DNA from: Acerihabitans sp015654925
Lineage (GTDB): Bacteria; Pseudomonadota; Gammaproteobacteria; Enterobacterales; Enterobacteriaceae
Direction: 5' to 3'
DNA length: 64,000 nt
Assembly (NCBI RefSeq): GCF_047324175.1
Contig: NZ_CP178732.1
Location: 2,790,001-2,854,000 of the forward strand
Under the pieces are notes generated by a model. That model was not told the DNA's origin, ran no database searches, and saw only the letters and a list, made by a program, of their open reading frames with translations. Below, piece after piece: positions 34,352 through 42,924 of the stretch. Both the position numbers and the translations under genes were made by a program. How positions within the stretch are numbered: the stretch's first letter is position 1; each line of letters begins with the position of its first letter.

Positions 34352-34624
34352 ATGCTCATTCCCAAGCTGACGCAGCAAGACATGACGGAAAGCGAACAAC
34401 GCCAACTCAAGACGCTTCTCGACCAGGCAAGAAAAGCGCAAGGACGTCCTCTCACCAACTCTGAAAATAACCACATCAAAGATGATTACATAGCCAAACT
34501 GATGGAAGAACGCGAAATCATCGCTAAACAGGTAAGAACCCAAAAGAGACAGAAGAAACTTAAACCTGATATTTCAGCGACTTATGAATGGTCTGCTCAT
34601 ATGCATTCCCGCGGTAAACGCTAA
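34352..34624 (+). CDS. DUF3811 family protein (YjbD-like)
   Basis: A 90-residue, highly charged protein: MLIPKLTQQDMTESEQRQL, then LDQARKAQGRPLTNSE, EREIIAKQVRTQKRQKKLKPD and WSAHMHSRGKR. Length and these blocks resemble E. coli YjbD (DUF3811), function unknown. The start at 34352 is chosen because it gives the family length; a longer frame upstream adds unrelated residues. A hairpin separates it from the convergent dcp. In E. coli yjbD is not near dcp, so the position is unusual. Confidence 0.7.
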   Translation: MLIPKLTQQDMTESEQRQLKTLLDQARKAQGRPLTNSENNHIKDDYIAKLMEEREIIAKQVRTQKRQKKLKPDISATYEWSAHMHSRGKR

Positions 34625-34636
34625 ATAAAGGTTAAT

Positions 34637-34669
34637 CAATCAGAGCGAGGATTACCCCGCTCCTGATTG
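34637..34669. terminator. Bidirectional terminator between the DUF3811 gene and dcp
   Basis: Imperfect inverted repeat CAATCAGAGCG / CGCTCCTGATTG (one bulged base), loop AGGATTACCC, between convergent genes. Confidence 0.55.
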
Positions 34670-34674
34670 GATCG

Positions 34675-36726
34675 TTACTCGTCCTGCAAACCGCGGTTGA
34701 CCAACATGGGTTCAATGCTGGGGTCTTTCCCGCGCCAGTCACGATACAATTGCTCCAGGTCCTGGCTGTTCCCCTTTGATAGGATCATATCCCGAAAGCG
34801 TTGGCCGTTTTCAGCGGTTAACCCGCCCTGCTCCCTGAACGCCTCATATGCATCATCGGCCAGCATTTCCGTCCATAGATAGGCGTAATAGCCGGCTGCG
34901 TAACCGCCGCCCCAAATATGCTGAAAATAACTGGAACGATAACGCGGGGGAACGACTGCCAAATCCACCTTATCTCGCGCCAGCGCCGCGGCCTCGAACT
35001 CGGCCACCGGCTGTTCTGGTTGTCCCGCGTCCAGCGTATGCCAGCGCATATCCAATAATGCCGCCGCCAGCAGTTCAGTCATGTCGTAGCCTTTATTAAA
35101 CCGTGAGGCTTTCTCTATTTTACTGATGAGTTCCGGCGGCATGGGCTCGTCGGTTTTATAATGCCGGGCATAATTGGCGAATATGCGCGGTTCGTCCGCC
35201 CAATGTTCGTTGAATTGAGAGGGAAATTCCACAAAATCCCGCGGGGTCGCGGTACCCGACAGGCTCGGGTAGCGCTGGTTGGCGAACAAGCCATGCAGGG
35301 TATGGCCGAATTCATGGAATAACGTAATGACATCATCCCACGCTAGCAATGCCGGCTGCCCTGCCGCGGGCTTGGCGAAATTAGCGACATTATAAATGAT
35401 CGGCCTGATGCCAAGCAGCGTGGATTGTTCGACGAAGTTGCCCATCCATGCGCCGCCGCCTTTATTATCCCGCTGGAAAAAATCGGCATAAAATAATGCC
35501 AGGGAAATTCCGTTTTGATCGAATATTTCATATACGCTGACATCGGGATGATAAACCGGGATATCGGATCGTGGCGTAAAGGTAATGCCATATAACAGCC
35601 CGGCCGCGTAAAAAACCCCCTGTTCCAAAACCCGGTTCAGGGCAAAATAGGGCCGGACTTGCGCATCGTTAAGGTCGTATTTTATTTTCCGTACCCGATC
35701 CGCATAAAACTGCCAATCCCACGCCGCCAGGGTAAATCCACCCGGTTGCTGGTCTATCAGGGCCTGGATCTCGGCGGCCTCCCGCTGGGCGCGGGCGGTG
35801 GCGGCAGGGACGATATTGGTCATAAACGCCAGCGCCGCCGCGGGCGCTTTTGCCATCTGGTTTTGCAGCGCCCAGGTGGCATAATCGGCAAATCCCAGCA
35901 AACCGGCCTGTTCGGCGCGAATTTTGGCCAGACGTGCGATGATCCCGCGGGTATCGTTGGCATCCGCCCGCTCCGCCCGTCCGATTGCTGCGTTAAACAG
36001 CGCCTGCCGGGTTGCGCGCTGCGTCAGTGATTGTAACTGCGGTTGTTGGGTGGTGTTTTGCAATACCAATAGCCACCCTTCCCGCAGCTCGCGATCCGCG
36101 GCCGCCTGACGGGCCGCGGTTATTTCCGGTTCGGATAATCCAGCCAGCTGTGCCGGATCGGTTATCAGCAGCGCCCCTTGCCGGGTGGCCTCAAGCAATA
36201 AGCGGGAAAAACGCGTGCTTAACGTGGCCGCCTCCTGATTGAGCAGGGAAAGCCGCCGCTTTTCTTCATCGGATAGTTTCGCGCCGGCCAGCACAAACTC
36301 CTGGTAAGTCACTTCAATCAGGCGCCTTGATTCAGCATCAAGCGCCGCGGACATGCGCCGATCGTAGACCTGCTGCAAGCGGGCAAACAGGGTACCGTTA
36401 AGTTTAATGGCATCATTCATCTGCGCCAGCTTCGGCGATTGCTGTTCATCTATCCGTTGCAGCGTATCGCTGGTATTGGCCGACGTCATGGCGCCAAATA
36501 CGCTCATGACCCGCTTTAACAGTACGCCGGATTTCTCCAGCGCGAGATAGGTATTTTCAAAGGTGGGCGCATCATTTCGCCTGGCGATGGCATCAACTTC
36601 CGCCAGATATGCCCGTACACCGCGTTCAATTGCCGGCGCGTAGTCGCTTTCTTGGATCGCGTCGAAAGGCGGCGCCTGGAACGGCAGCGGACTGGCATGA
36701 TAAAATGGATTTTGATGCGTGCTCAT
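34675..36726 (-). CDS. dcp: Peptidyl-dipeptidase Dcp (M3 family)
   Basis: Zinc metallopeptidase that removes dipeptides from peptide C-termini. The 683-residue protein matches the ~681 of E. coli Dcp and has no signal peptide. The HEXXH motif is present as LFHEFGHTLHGLF, with a downstream glutamate in DFVEFPSQFNEHWADEP and the substrate-shaping HIWGGGYAAGYYAYLW block. In E. coli dcp is also convergent with ydfG on the same side of the terminus, so this gene starts the conserved backbone. Confidence 0.95.
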   Translation of the reverse strand: MSTHQNPFYHASPLPFQAPPFDAIQESDYAPAIERGVRAYLAEVDAIARRNDAPTFENTYLALEKSGVLLKRVMSVFGAMTSANTSDTLQRIDEQQSPKLAQMNDAIKLNGTLFARLQQVYDRRMSAALDAESRRLIEVTYQEFVLAGAKLSDEEKRRLSLLNQEAATLSTRFSRLLLEATRQGALLITDPAQLAGLSEPEITAARQAAADRELREGWLLVLQNTTQQPQLQSLTQRATRQALFNAAIGRAERADANDTRGIIARLAKIRAEQAGLLGFADYATWALQNQMAKAPAAALAFMTNIVPAATARAQREAAEIQALIDQQPGGFTLAAWDWQFYADRVRKIKYDLNDAQVRPYFALNRVLEQGVFYAAGLLYGITFTPRSDIPVYHPDVSVYEIFDQNGISLALFYADFFQRDNKGGGAWMGNFVEQSTLLGIRPIIYNVANFAKPAAGQPALLAWDDVITLFHEFGHTLHGLFANQRYPSLSGTATPRDFVEFPSQFNEHWADEPRIFANYARHYKTDEPMPPELISKIEKASRFNKGYDMTELLAAALLDMRWHTLDAGQPEQPVAEFEAAALARDKVDLAVVPPRYRSSYFQHIWGGGYAAGYYAYLWTEMLADDAYEAFREQGGLTAENGQRFRDMILSKGNSQDLEQLYRDWRGKDPSIEPMLVNRGLQDE

Positions 36727-36857
36727 AAGCCGACTCCTGTCCGTAAACGAAGCTGCGTAAATATTGATGCTAGCACGCGTTGAGGTAAAACTCAGCTTTT
36801 GCCGGCGCGGTATTTAGCGTTGTTCAGGATAGATGACGCTCATGGCGATGACGGAAT

Positions 36858-36890
36858 AAACCCCAACACACCATAAGCATATTGGGGTTT
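36858..36890 (-). terminator. Terminator after the alcohol dehydrogenase
   Basis: Nine-base stem AAACCCCAA / TTGGGGTTT with a 15-base loop, 19 bases beyond the stop codon of the leftward alcohol dehydrogenase gene. In that direction the stem is followed by ATTCC. Confidence 0.55.
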
Positions 36891-36908
36891 TAGAGGGTTT
36901 ATCGTTGA

Positions 36909-37958
36909 TTAGAGCTGTTCCAGGGAGGCCATATCAATTACGAAGCGGTAGCGTACGTCGCTTTTAACCACCCGTTCGTAGGCGTCGTTAATCTGCCCGA
37001 TATTAATCATCTCTATATCGGAGACAATATTATGCTGGCCGCAGAAATCCAACATCTCCTGGGTCTCTTTGATAGATCCGATACCTGAACCCGCCAGGCT
37101 GCGGCGTCCGCCGATCAGCGCCGCGGCATGCAAGGGAACCTTGTTTTCCGGAATACCGACCAATACCATGGAGCCGTCTATCTTCAACAAGGAAAGATAA
37201 GCGCCCCAATCGATTTCCGCACCGACGGTACAAATAATCAGATCGAAGTTATTTTTCAACTGCTCGAATGTGGCCGGGTCCCGGGTGGCGTAATAGTGTT
37301 CAGCCCCCAGGCGCAGCCCATCGTCTTTCTTGGATAAACTTTGGCTGAGTACGGTAATCTCGGCGCCCATGGCGCGGCCCAGCTTGACGCCCATATGGCC
37401 AAGGCCGCCCAGGCCGATGATGGCGACTTTTTTCCCCGGACCCGCCTGCCAATGACGCAGGGGTGAATAAAGGGTGATGCCGGCACACAGCAAGGGGGCA
37501 GCGGCATCGAGGGGCAAGTTGTCGGGAATCGATAACACGTAGCCCTCTTTTACGACGATGTGGTCGGAGTACCCGCCCATGGTCGGGGTTTTTCCGTCAC
37601 GTTCGGTGCTGTTATAGGTCAATACCAGGCCGTCGAGGTACTGTTCCAAATCAACATCGCGTTCGGCGCAATGTGCGCAGGAATCGACAAAACAACCTAC
37701 GCCGACCCGATCGCCAATGTTGAATTTAGTGACGCCGTCGCCCTTGGCGGTCACTTCACCGACGATTTCATGTCCCGGCACCATGGGATAGATTGCGCCG
37801 CCCCACTCGTCCCTGGCCTGATGGATATCGGAATGGCAAACGCCGCAGTAGGCTATTTTTATGACGACATCGTCATGATTGGGGGCGCGGCGTTCAAATG
37901 AGTATGGCGTTAATGGGGCTTTCGCGCTTAGCGCGGCGTAACCTTTGGCTTTAGACAT
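36909..37958 (-). CDS. NAD(P)-dependent alcohol dehydrogenase (YahK-like, cinnamyl-alcohol type)
   Basis: Medium-chain dehydrogenase/reductase of 349 residues, expected to reduce aldehydes with NADPH. Catalytic zinc ligands are in CGVCHSD, PGHEIVGE and the later LLCAGITLYSPL. The Rossmann motif is GLGGLGHMG. The structural-zinc loop is abnormal: Cys94 and Cys97 are present (DSCAHC), but the third and fourth ligands expected at 100 and 108 are Arg and Leu. The neighbouring residues are otherwise conserved, so this is substitution rather than frameshift. The protein may be active without the structural zinc or be altered in stability. Confidence 0.9.
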   Translation of the reverse strand: MSKAKGYAALSAKAPLTPYSFERRAPNHDDVVIKIAYCGVCHSDIHQARDEWGGAIYPMVPGHEIVGEVTAKGDGVTKFNIGDRVGVGCFVDSCAHCAERDVDLEQYLDGLVLTYNSTERDGKTPTMGGYSDHIVVKEGYVLSIPDNLPLDAAAPLLCAGITLYSPLRHWQAGPGKKVAIIGLGGLGHMGVKLGRAMGAEITVLSQSLSKKDDGLRLGAEHYYATRDPATFEQLKNNFDLIICTVGAEIDWGAYLSLLKIDGSMVLVGIPENKVPLHAAALIGGRRSLAGSGIGSIKETQEMLDFCGQHNIVSDIEMINIGQINDAYERVVKSDVRYRFVIDMASLEQL

Positions 37959-38469
37959 ACGACAAGCTCCGGATTAAATTTTTAATGTAAAAACAGGATA
38001 TTTTCGGCCCTGTTTTCTGGATAAGGCTTTCCACTATGACCGTAAATCATGATTAAACGGTAGACAATTTTTGTCTGATTATTGCCTAATTCTGCAATCG
38101 AGATCTCATTTCTAATCTGTTCAATCATTAATCCCACTCGCATCTTGTCCGATAATTAGCGGTTCGGTGTCAAGAAACCTTTTATGCTTAGGATTATAAC
38201 CCTTTATCGTTACTAAAATAACTAATATCTAAAGGTGTTTTAATTACTTTGTTGTTTAAGGTTTAGTATTTTATTTTGAATGAGTCGAGGTGTTCAATTA
38301 ATAATAATCAGCTGAATACTACAATGCCGACTAAACAAGCCAGGGGTTTAAGCTGTTTTTTATTTTTGACTGGCTAGAATACCCAACGCTAATGCATCCT
38401 GTGACTAATGGATGATTAAACAATGCACGATTTTTATTTATAATCAAAATTGAGTAAACGTAGATAACC
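37959..38469. promoter_or_regulatory. AT-rich intergenic region upstream of the autotransporter
   Basis: 511 bases, markedly AT-rich compared with neighbouring genes. It holds divergent promoters for the alcohol dehydrogenase and the autotransporter. I see many A/T runs suitable for H-NS, but no conserved operator, small RNA or reading frame. The autotransporter ATG at 38470 lacks a strong Shine-Dalgarno. Confidence 0.4.
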
Positions 38470-41400
38470 ATGAAAAAATTAAGTAAAACATTTGCCGGTG
38501 TTATTACTCTGGTTGGAGGAATAGCGCAGGCTTATGCGGGTGATACCGCGGAAATCAGGGATGCCAAGCACAAGCCTGACACATTCCAGCCCTCCGCGAG
38601 TGCTGTTGCTTCGTCCTCCGCCAGTCGTTATTCAGACCCTGTACGCACGCCCTACCTCAATAAAAAAACAGCTAAAACCGATTGGAATTGGCAATCAGCC
38701 GACCCCACGCGCAGCGATCGTTTCGTTCATGAAATACCCTGTGAAACAGAGGGGACATCGCGTGAATTTGATTTAAAAACATTCTTCAAAGATACTAAAA
38801 ATAAAGACGTCAGGGTAATAATTAAATCCGGCCCCGGTGATTTAATTATAAAAAACGAGGCATCTAATAAGCGTGAACTGGATAGCATAATAATTGAAGA
38901 AGGATATGCGAAACTGGATAAATCGGCCAGGCTGCATGCGAAAAAATTTATTATTCACCAAGGCGCCGCCATTGGGGGTTCGGGGGTAATTAACGCTAAC
39001 GTCGATAATGCAGGCCAGATATATGTTGGGGAAAGCGCCGATTATACCTCTATTAGCCAATCCGGCGGCGTGGAAGCCTTGGCGCTATTGGATAGCAAGA
39101 CGAACAAGACCCGGCATGTATTGAGTATTAATGGCGATTTTAAGGGTCATGAGCATTCCGCTGTTTATTTAAATACGAAAGTAAATGATGATAAATCAAA
39201 AACCGATACATTAATCATCAATGGAAAAACGCAGGGGACCAGTGCGCTTATCGTTAACAATATTAAGGGTAAGGGCGGCCTGACCAAGCATGGCATCCCC
39301 TTGGTCCAGGTCAAAAACATCGATCAATCCGATATCGATTTTTTTAAATTCGACAGCAAATTTGATTTAGCCGATTATGACTATTCTTTACAGCAGCAAA
39401 AGAATGAGTGGTTATTGGTAAGCCAGCATCAAAATCAAAGCCCGGTGCCGGGTGAATGGCAGCGGCCCGTTGTCGCGGCGCTAGCGCAGGCAACTCCTCC
39501 TGAACTACCCGGGGGAGAACCGCTTGCCGCGGCAAATGATGCCCCTGAGAGCACCGCTCTTATCGCCAAACCCGAGCACTTTTCTCCCTCGATGCAAAAA
39601 AACGCAGAACAGCGCAGCGATGTTGCATCAGAGAAGTTAGACGCCGATTATTTCGCGAGCGGCGAAAGTTTCCCGTCCTCGATAGGGGCGGATGGTCGCG
39701 AATTAGACAGTCTCGTGTTAGATAGTCTTGCATCAAATAGTCTTGCATCAGATAGTCCCCGATTATCACCCGCGATATCAGGGCCGCATTCCGCAAAATG
39801 CTTCCCCGCGTTAACCTTAGTTGACGGCGAGGATGATTCAGATCTGGATAATCATGCAGGCGAGCCCCGGGCTGCCAGCACGCCGATAGATATTATCCAG
39901 GATCCTTTTTTCAGCAAATTGCATAATGAAACCAACGAGGTTATTGCAGAAATCAATTCATTGGATATGAATGATGCTGCGCAGGCCGACGCGGCGCAAT
40001 CTGCGCAGCAGCCAGCGGCGGATAGTGAAGTCAACGCGGCGATCGGGAATCTGCCGCCGGCAAAACCCCCTCGCGTTATGGCGAGGGACAGCAAGAATAT
40101 CAATGCCGTGCAGACGCCGGAGATACCTGGTGCCCGTTCGCGGCTAGCTGATGCCGCCGCCGTATTTGCCGAACCCAGCGCCCCCGCTGAGACGGAATTC
40201 GATGGGAATGGTGAGCACCTGGCCTCTGCGGCTATTATCCAGCCCTACAGCGTGCTGGGTGATGATAAAGATAATAACCTAGACTTGGAAGCAATCCCCC
40301 TCCCATTGCCCCCCTCTGCTGAAACCGAACCGGATAATCTAGTGCAAGGGCTGGAGCTATTGGTCGCGGACGCGGCTCCTGTCCTCATCAATACCGATCA
40401 GTCAGAGCTGATACAGGAACCTGAGCCGCAGCCGGAACCGCAGCCGGAACCACAGCCGGAACCGCAGCCGGAACCACAGCCCGAACCGCAGCCGGAACCA
40501 CAGCCCGAACCGCAGCCCGAACCGCAGCCCGAGCCGCAGCCGGAACCACAGCCGGAACCACAGCCGGAACCACAGCCCGAGCCGCAGCCGGAACCACAGC
40601 CCGAACCGCAGCCCGAGCCGCAGCCGGAACCACAGCCGGAACCGCAGCCCGAGCCGCAGCCGGAACCACAGCCGGAACCACAGCCCGAACCGCAGCCCGA
40701 GCCGCAGCCGGAACCACAGCCCGAGCCGCAGCCCGAGCCGGAGCCCGAGCCGGAACCTGAGCCGCAACCTGAGACGGAACCACAGCCAGAGCCAGAGCCC
40801 GAGCCAGAGCCGCAGCCGGAACCTGCTTTATTCTCTGCCGATGCCGCAAAGCCGGCGCCCGGCATTGAAATGCGTCCTGAAACGGGGGTGTATATCGCCA
40901 ATCTGGCCACGGCCAATACCCTGTTTGCTACCCGCATGCGCGATCGTATCGGCGAACCGGTCTTCCCTTCGTCGCTCTCCGGCACCTATGACGAAACGTA
41001 TCCGTCCATGTGGCTACGCGTCGTTGGCGGCCACAATAAAGCGCGCGTGGGTGATGGCCGCATCGCCACCCGCACCAACACTCAGTTGGTACAGGGCGGC
41101 GGCGAGATTATCGGCTGGAGCAGCAATGGCACCGATGGCCTGCATTTTGGCGTCATGTTCGGCACCGGGAAAAGCCAGAGCCAAAGCCGGATCGGTGCTT
41201 CGGGGCTGGAAGCCAAAGGGGGGATCGACGGTTATTCGACCGGTATTTATGGTACCTGGCACAGTAATGACAGCAAGCACGAAGGGCTCTATCTTGACGG
41301 ATCGCTGAGTTATAACTGGTTCGGCAACCGGGTCGCCGCCAAACGCCACGGCAAAAGAACCGACGTATCGCGGACGCATACGTATCGTTCCGAAGGGTTC

Positions 41401-41862
41401 GTGGGGTCCCTGGAAAGCGGCTATACCTGGAAACTGTATACTGGCGCAGGCGCCAATGCCTATCTACAACCTCAAGTACAGCTAACCTGGCAGGGAGTGC
41501 ACGATCACAACCGAACGGCGCAAGATGGCGGAAAATTGGGGATGATGGGCGACAATAATCTCCAAACACGTCTCGGTGCCCGGCTGTTTCTGCAGGGTTG
41601 CGCCAGCATTGACCAAGGCAAACAGCGGATGTTCCAGCCTTATATGGAAACGAACTGGATTCATAATACCCAAGTCTACGGGGTTCGTATGGATAATATG
41701 CAGTTCAGCCAGGACGGCACCCGTAATATCGGTGAAATCAAAATCGGTCATGAGGGGCAGTTGAATGAACATCTGTCCCTGTGGGGTAATGTCGGGCAGC
41801 AAGTCGGCGGCAGCGGCTTCCATCAAACCATCGGCACCTTGGGCGTGAAGGTCAACTTCTAA
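38470..41862 (+). CDS. Autotransporter (type Va) with QPEP-repeat stalk
   Basis: Self-secreted outer-membrane surface protein of 1130 residues. Signal peptide 1-23 (cleavage after AYA). A beta-helix-like passenger of about 300 residues (GDLIIKN, INANVDNAGQIYVGE) resembles pertactin/AIDA passengers. A low-complexity acidic region follows (about 320-650), then 26 tandem QPEP units (654-757) and a degenerate EPEP tail to 785. The C-terminal 12-strand beta-domain (about 800-1130) has typical strands such as MWLRVVGGHNKARV and ends in VKVNF, with the terminal Phe required for BAM insertion. No adhesin family could be named. The AT-rich start and skewed composition suggest acquisition. Confidence 0.88.
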   Translation: MKKLSKTFAGVITLVGGIAQAYAGDTAEIRDAKHKPDTFQPSASAVASSSASRYSDPVRTPYLNKKTAKTDWNWQSADPTRSDRFVHEIPCETEGTSREFDLKTFFKDTKNKDVRVIIKSGPGDLIIKNEASNKRELDSIIIEEGYAKLDKSARLHAKKFIIHQGAAIGGSGVINANVDNAGQIYVGESADYTSISQSGGVEALALLDSKTNKTRHVLSINGDFKGHEHSAVYLNTKVNDDKSKTDTLIINGKTQGTSALIVNNIKGKGGLTKHGIPLVQVKNIDQSDIDFFKFDSKFDLADYDYSLQQQKNEWLLVSQHQNQSPVPGEWQRPVVAALAQATPPELPGGEPLAAANDAPESTALIAKPEHFSPSMQKNAEQRSDVASEKLDADYFASGESFPSSIGADGRELDSLVLDSLASNSLASDSPRLSPAISGPHSAKCFPALTLVDGEDDSDLDNHAGEPRAASTPIDIIQDPFFSKLHNETNEVIAEINSLDMNDAAQADAAQSAQQPAADSEVNAAIGNLPPAKPPRVMARDSKNINAVQTPEIPGARSRLADAAAVFAEPSAPAETEFDGNGEHLASAAIIQPYSVLGDDKDNNLDLEAIPLPLPPSAETEPDNLVQGLELLVADAAPVLINTDQSELIQEPEPQPEPQPEPQPEPQPEPQPEPQPEPQPEPQPEPQPEPQPEPQPEPQPEPQPEPQPEPQPEPQPEPQPEPQPEPQPEPQPEPQPEPQPEPQPEPQPEPQPEPQPEPEPEPEPEPQPETEPQPEPEPEPEPQPEPALFSADAAKPAPGIEMRPETGVYIANLATANTLFATRMRDRIGEPVFPSSLSGTYDETYPSMWLRVVGGHNKARVGDGRIATRTNTQLVQGGGEIIGWSSNGTDGLHFGVMFGTGKSQSQSRIGASGLEAKGGIDGYSTGIYGTWHSNDSKHEGLYLDGSLSYNWFGNRVAAKRHGKRTDVSRTHTYRSEGFVGSLESGYTWKLYTGAGANAYLQPQVQLTWQGVHDHNRTAQDGGKLGMMGDNNLQTRLGARLFLQGCASIDQGKQRMFQPYMETNWIHNTQVYGVRMDNMQFSQDGTRNIGEIKIGHEGQLNEHLSLWGNVGQQVGGSGFHQTIGTLGVKVNF
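40429..40824 (+). repeat. 12-bp tandem repeat encoding QPEP inside the autotransporter
   Basis: From 40429 to 40740 there are 26 consecutive 12-base units of the form CAG-CCN-GAR-CCN, all encoding Gln-Pro-Glu-Pro and differing only at third bases. The array continues degenerately as EPEP/QPET to 40824. Copy-number change by slippage or recombination stays in frame, so it would alter the length of a rigid proline-rich stalk. Confidence 0.95.
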
Positions 41863-42059
41863 TCCTGTAAGGCCAGAACGGCAATTTATAAGCAGATTGC
41901 TGACAAATATGCGCATAAGCTCGAAGTGGGCATGATGCGTAAGAAGAGTAAAGCGTAGCGCGCCAGGGATGGCGCGCCCGAGCCTACAGGGAGGTATTTA
42001 CGGCGTCTTTACGATCTTGCCCATCATGCCCGCCAATATGGCTTTGTCATCAAGCTCAA
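41863..42059. other. Short region with an in-frame tail and a hairpin after the autotransporter
   Basis: After the autotransporter stop the same frame stays open for 31 more codons (Lys-rich, ...KQIADKYAHKLEVGMMRKK...) and then stops. A perfect stem GCGCGCCA-GGGA-TGGCGCGC follows at 41958-41977. No gene is called; it may be a relic or a chance reading frame. Confidence 0.4.
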
Positions 42060-42084
42060 GGGCCGGCTTAGCCGGCCCTTTTTT
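42060..42084 (+). terminator. Strong intrinsic terminator at the xdhC 3' end
   Basis: Perfect 8-base stem GGGCCGGC-TTA-GCCGGCCC followed by six T. It acts on rightward transcripts coming from the autotransporter side; the loop TTA is also the xdhC stop codon read on the minus strand. Confidence 0.85.
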
Positions 42085-42901
42085 CCACCGCCGCCGGTAA
42101 ATAATCCACCCCGCGCGCCGTTTCAATTCCTTGCTCCGCGCTATGGTAAACGCTGATGATTTCCCCCGCTATCGCCACGGCGATTTCCACCGGCAGTTTG
42201 CCTTTTACCATTTCCAGGCCAATGGGGCAGCGTAACCGTGCCAACGCATCGGCACCCAGCCCCCTTTCCGTCAGCCGATAATTAAAACGCCGCCGTTTGG
42301 TTTGTGACCCGATCAGCCCGCAATAACGGTAATCCCCCCGTTTTAATATTCGTTCTATCAGCGCAAAATCGAGCTGATGGTCATGGGTCATCACGATAAA
42401 ATAACTGTCGGTAGCCAGGGCATCCAAGGCGTCCATAGGATCATCCATAATCACGTTAACCCGTGGATCGATATGCTGCGGAAATTGATCGGCCCGGCCG
42501 TCCACCCAACTGATATCCACGGGTAAATGCGCCAGGATCTCAATAAGCGCCTTGCCGACGTGTCCGGCGCCGAACAAGGCAATATGCGGCTGCGCCAGAT
42601 TTATCGGTTCAAATAGCACCGTAGTCATGCCCCCGCAGCACTGCCCTAACCGCGCGCCCAGCGAAAATCGCTCGGTGCGGCATTGGGCGCCGCGGTCGTC
42701 CAGCATCTCCCGGGCGACCCGCGTGCAGACCAACTCCAAGTGTCCGCCGCCGATGGTGCAAAATTGCCGATCGCGGGTCACCACCATTTTGGTGCCGCGG
42801 TCGCGCGGTGTGGAACCTTGCTCATCTATCACCGTCACTAATATTGACGGCGTGCGGGCGGCCTGTAATTGTGCGAGGGAACTAATCCAGTTATCGGTCA
42901 T
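42068..42901 (-). CDS. xdhC: Xanthine dehydrogenase accessory protein XdhC
   Basis: Binds and sulfurates the molybdenum cofactor and hands it to XdhB. The 277-residue protein shows the N-terminal XdhC/CoxI block (VTVIDEQGSTPRDRGTKMVV), a cysteine in LGQCCGGMTTV and a C-terminal Rossmann-like domain (IALFGAGHVGKALIE). It is the last gene of guaD-xdhA-xdhB-xdhC, 23 bases after xdhB. Confidence 0.93.
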   Translation of the reverse strand: MTDNWISSLAQLQAARTPSILVTVIDEQGSTPRDRGTKMVVTRDRQFCTIGGGHLELVCTRVAREMLDDRGAQCRTERFSLGARLGQCCGGMTTVLFEPINLAQPHIALFGAGHVGKALIEILAHLPVDISWVDGRADQFPQHIDPRVNVIMDDPMDALDALATDSYFIVMTHDHQLDFALIERILKRGDYRYCGLIGSQTKRRRFNYRLTERGLGADALARLRCPIGLEMVKGKLPVEIAVAIAGEIISVYHSAEQGIETARGVDYLPAAVEKRAG

Positions 42902-42924
42902 AAGCCGGCCTCACTAAATATGTA

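Noticed and set aside
33931..34479. 182-codon minus-strand frame as a gene or transposase
   Set aside because: It runs antisense into the DUF3811 gene, has unlikely composition, and shows no transposase motif or terminal inverted repeats.
40429..40824. CRISPR-like array
   Set aside because: Units are contiguous with no unique spacers and encode QPEP in the autotransporter frame.
40388..40985. Long antisense reading frames rich in Gly-Ser-Cys or Arg-Ala-Val opposite the autotransporter repeat
   Set aside because: They exist only because the 12-base repeat has no stop in any frame; composition is pure repeat and there is no ribosome-binding site.
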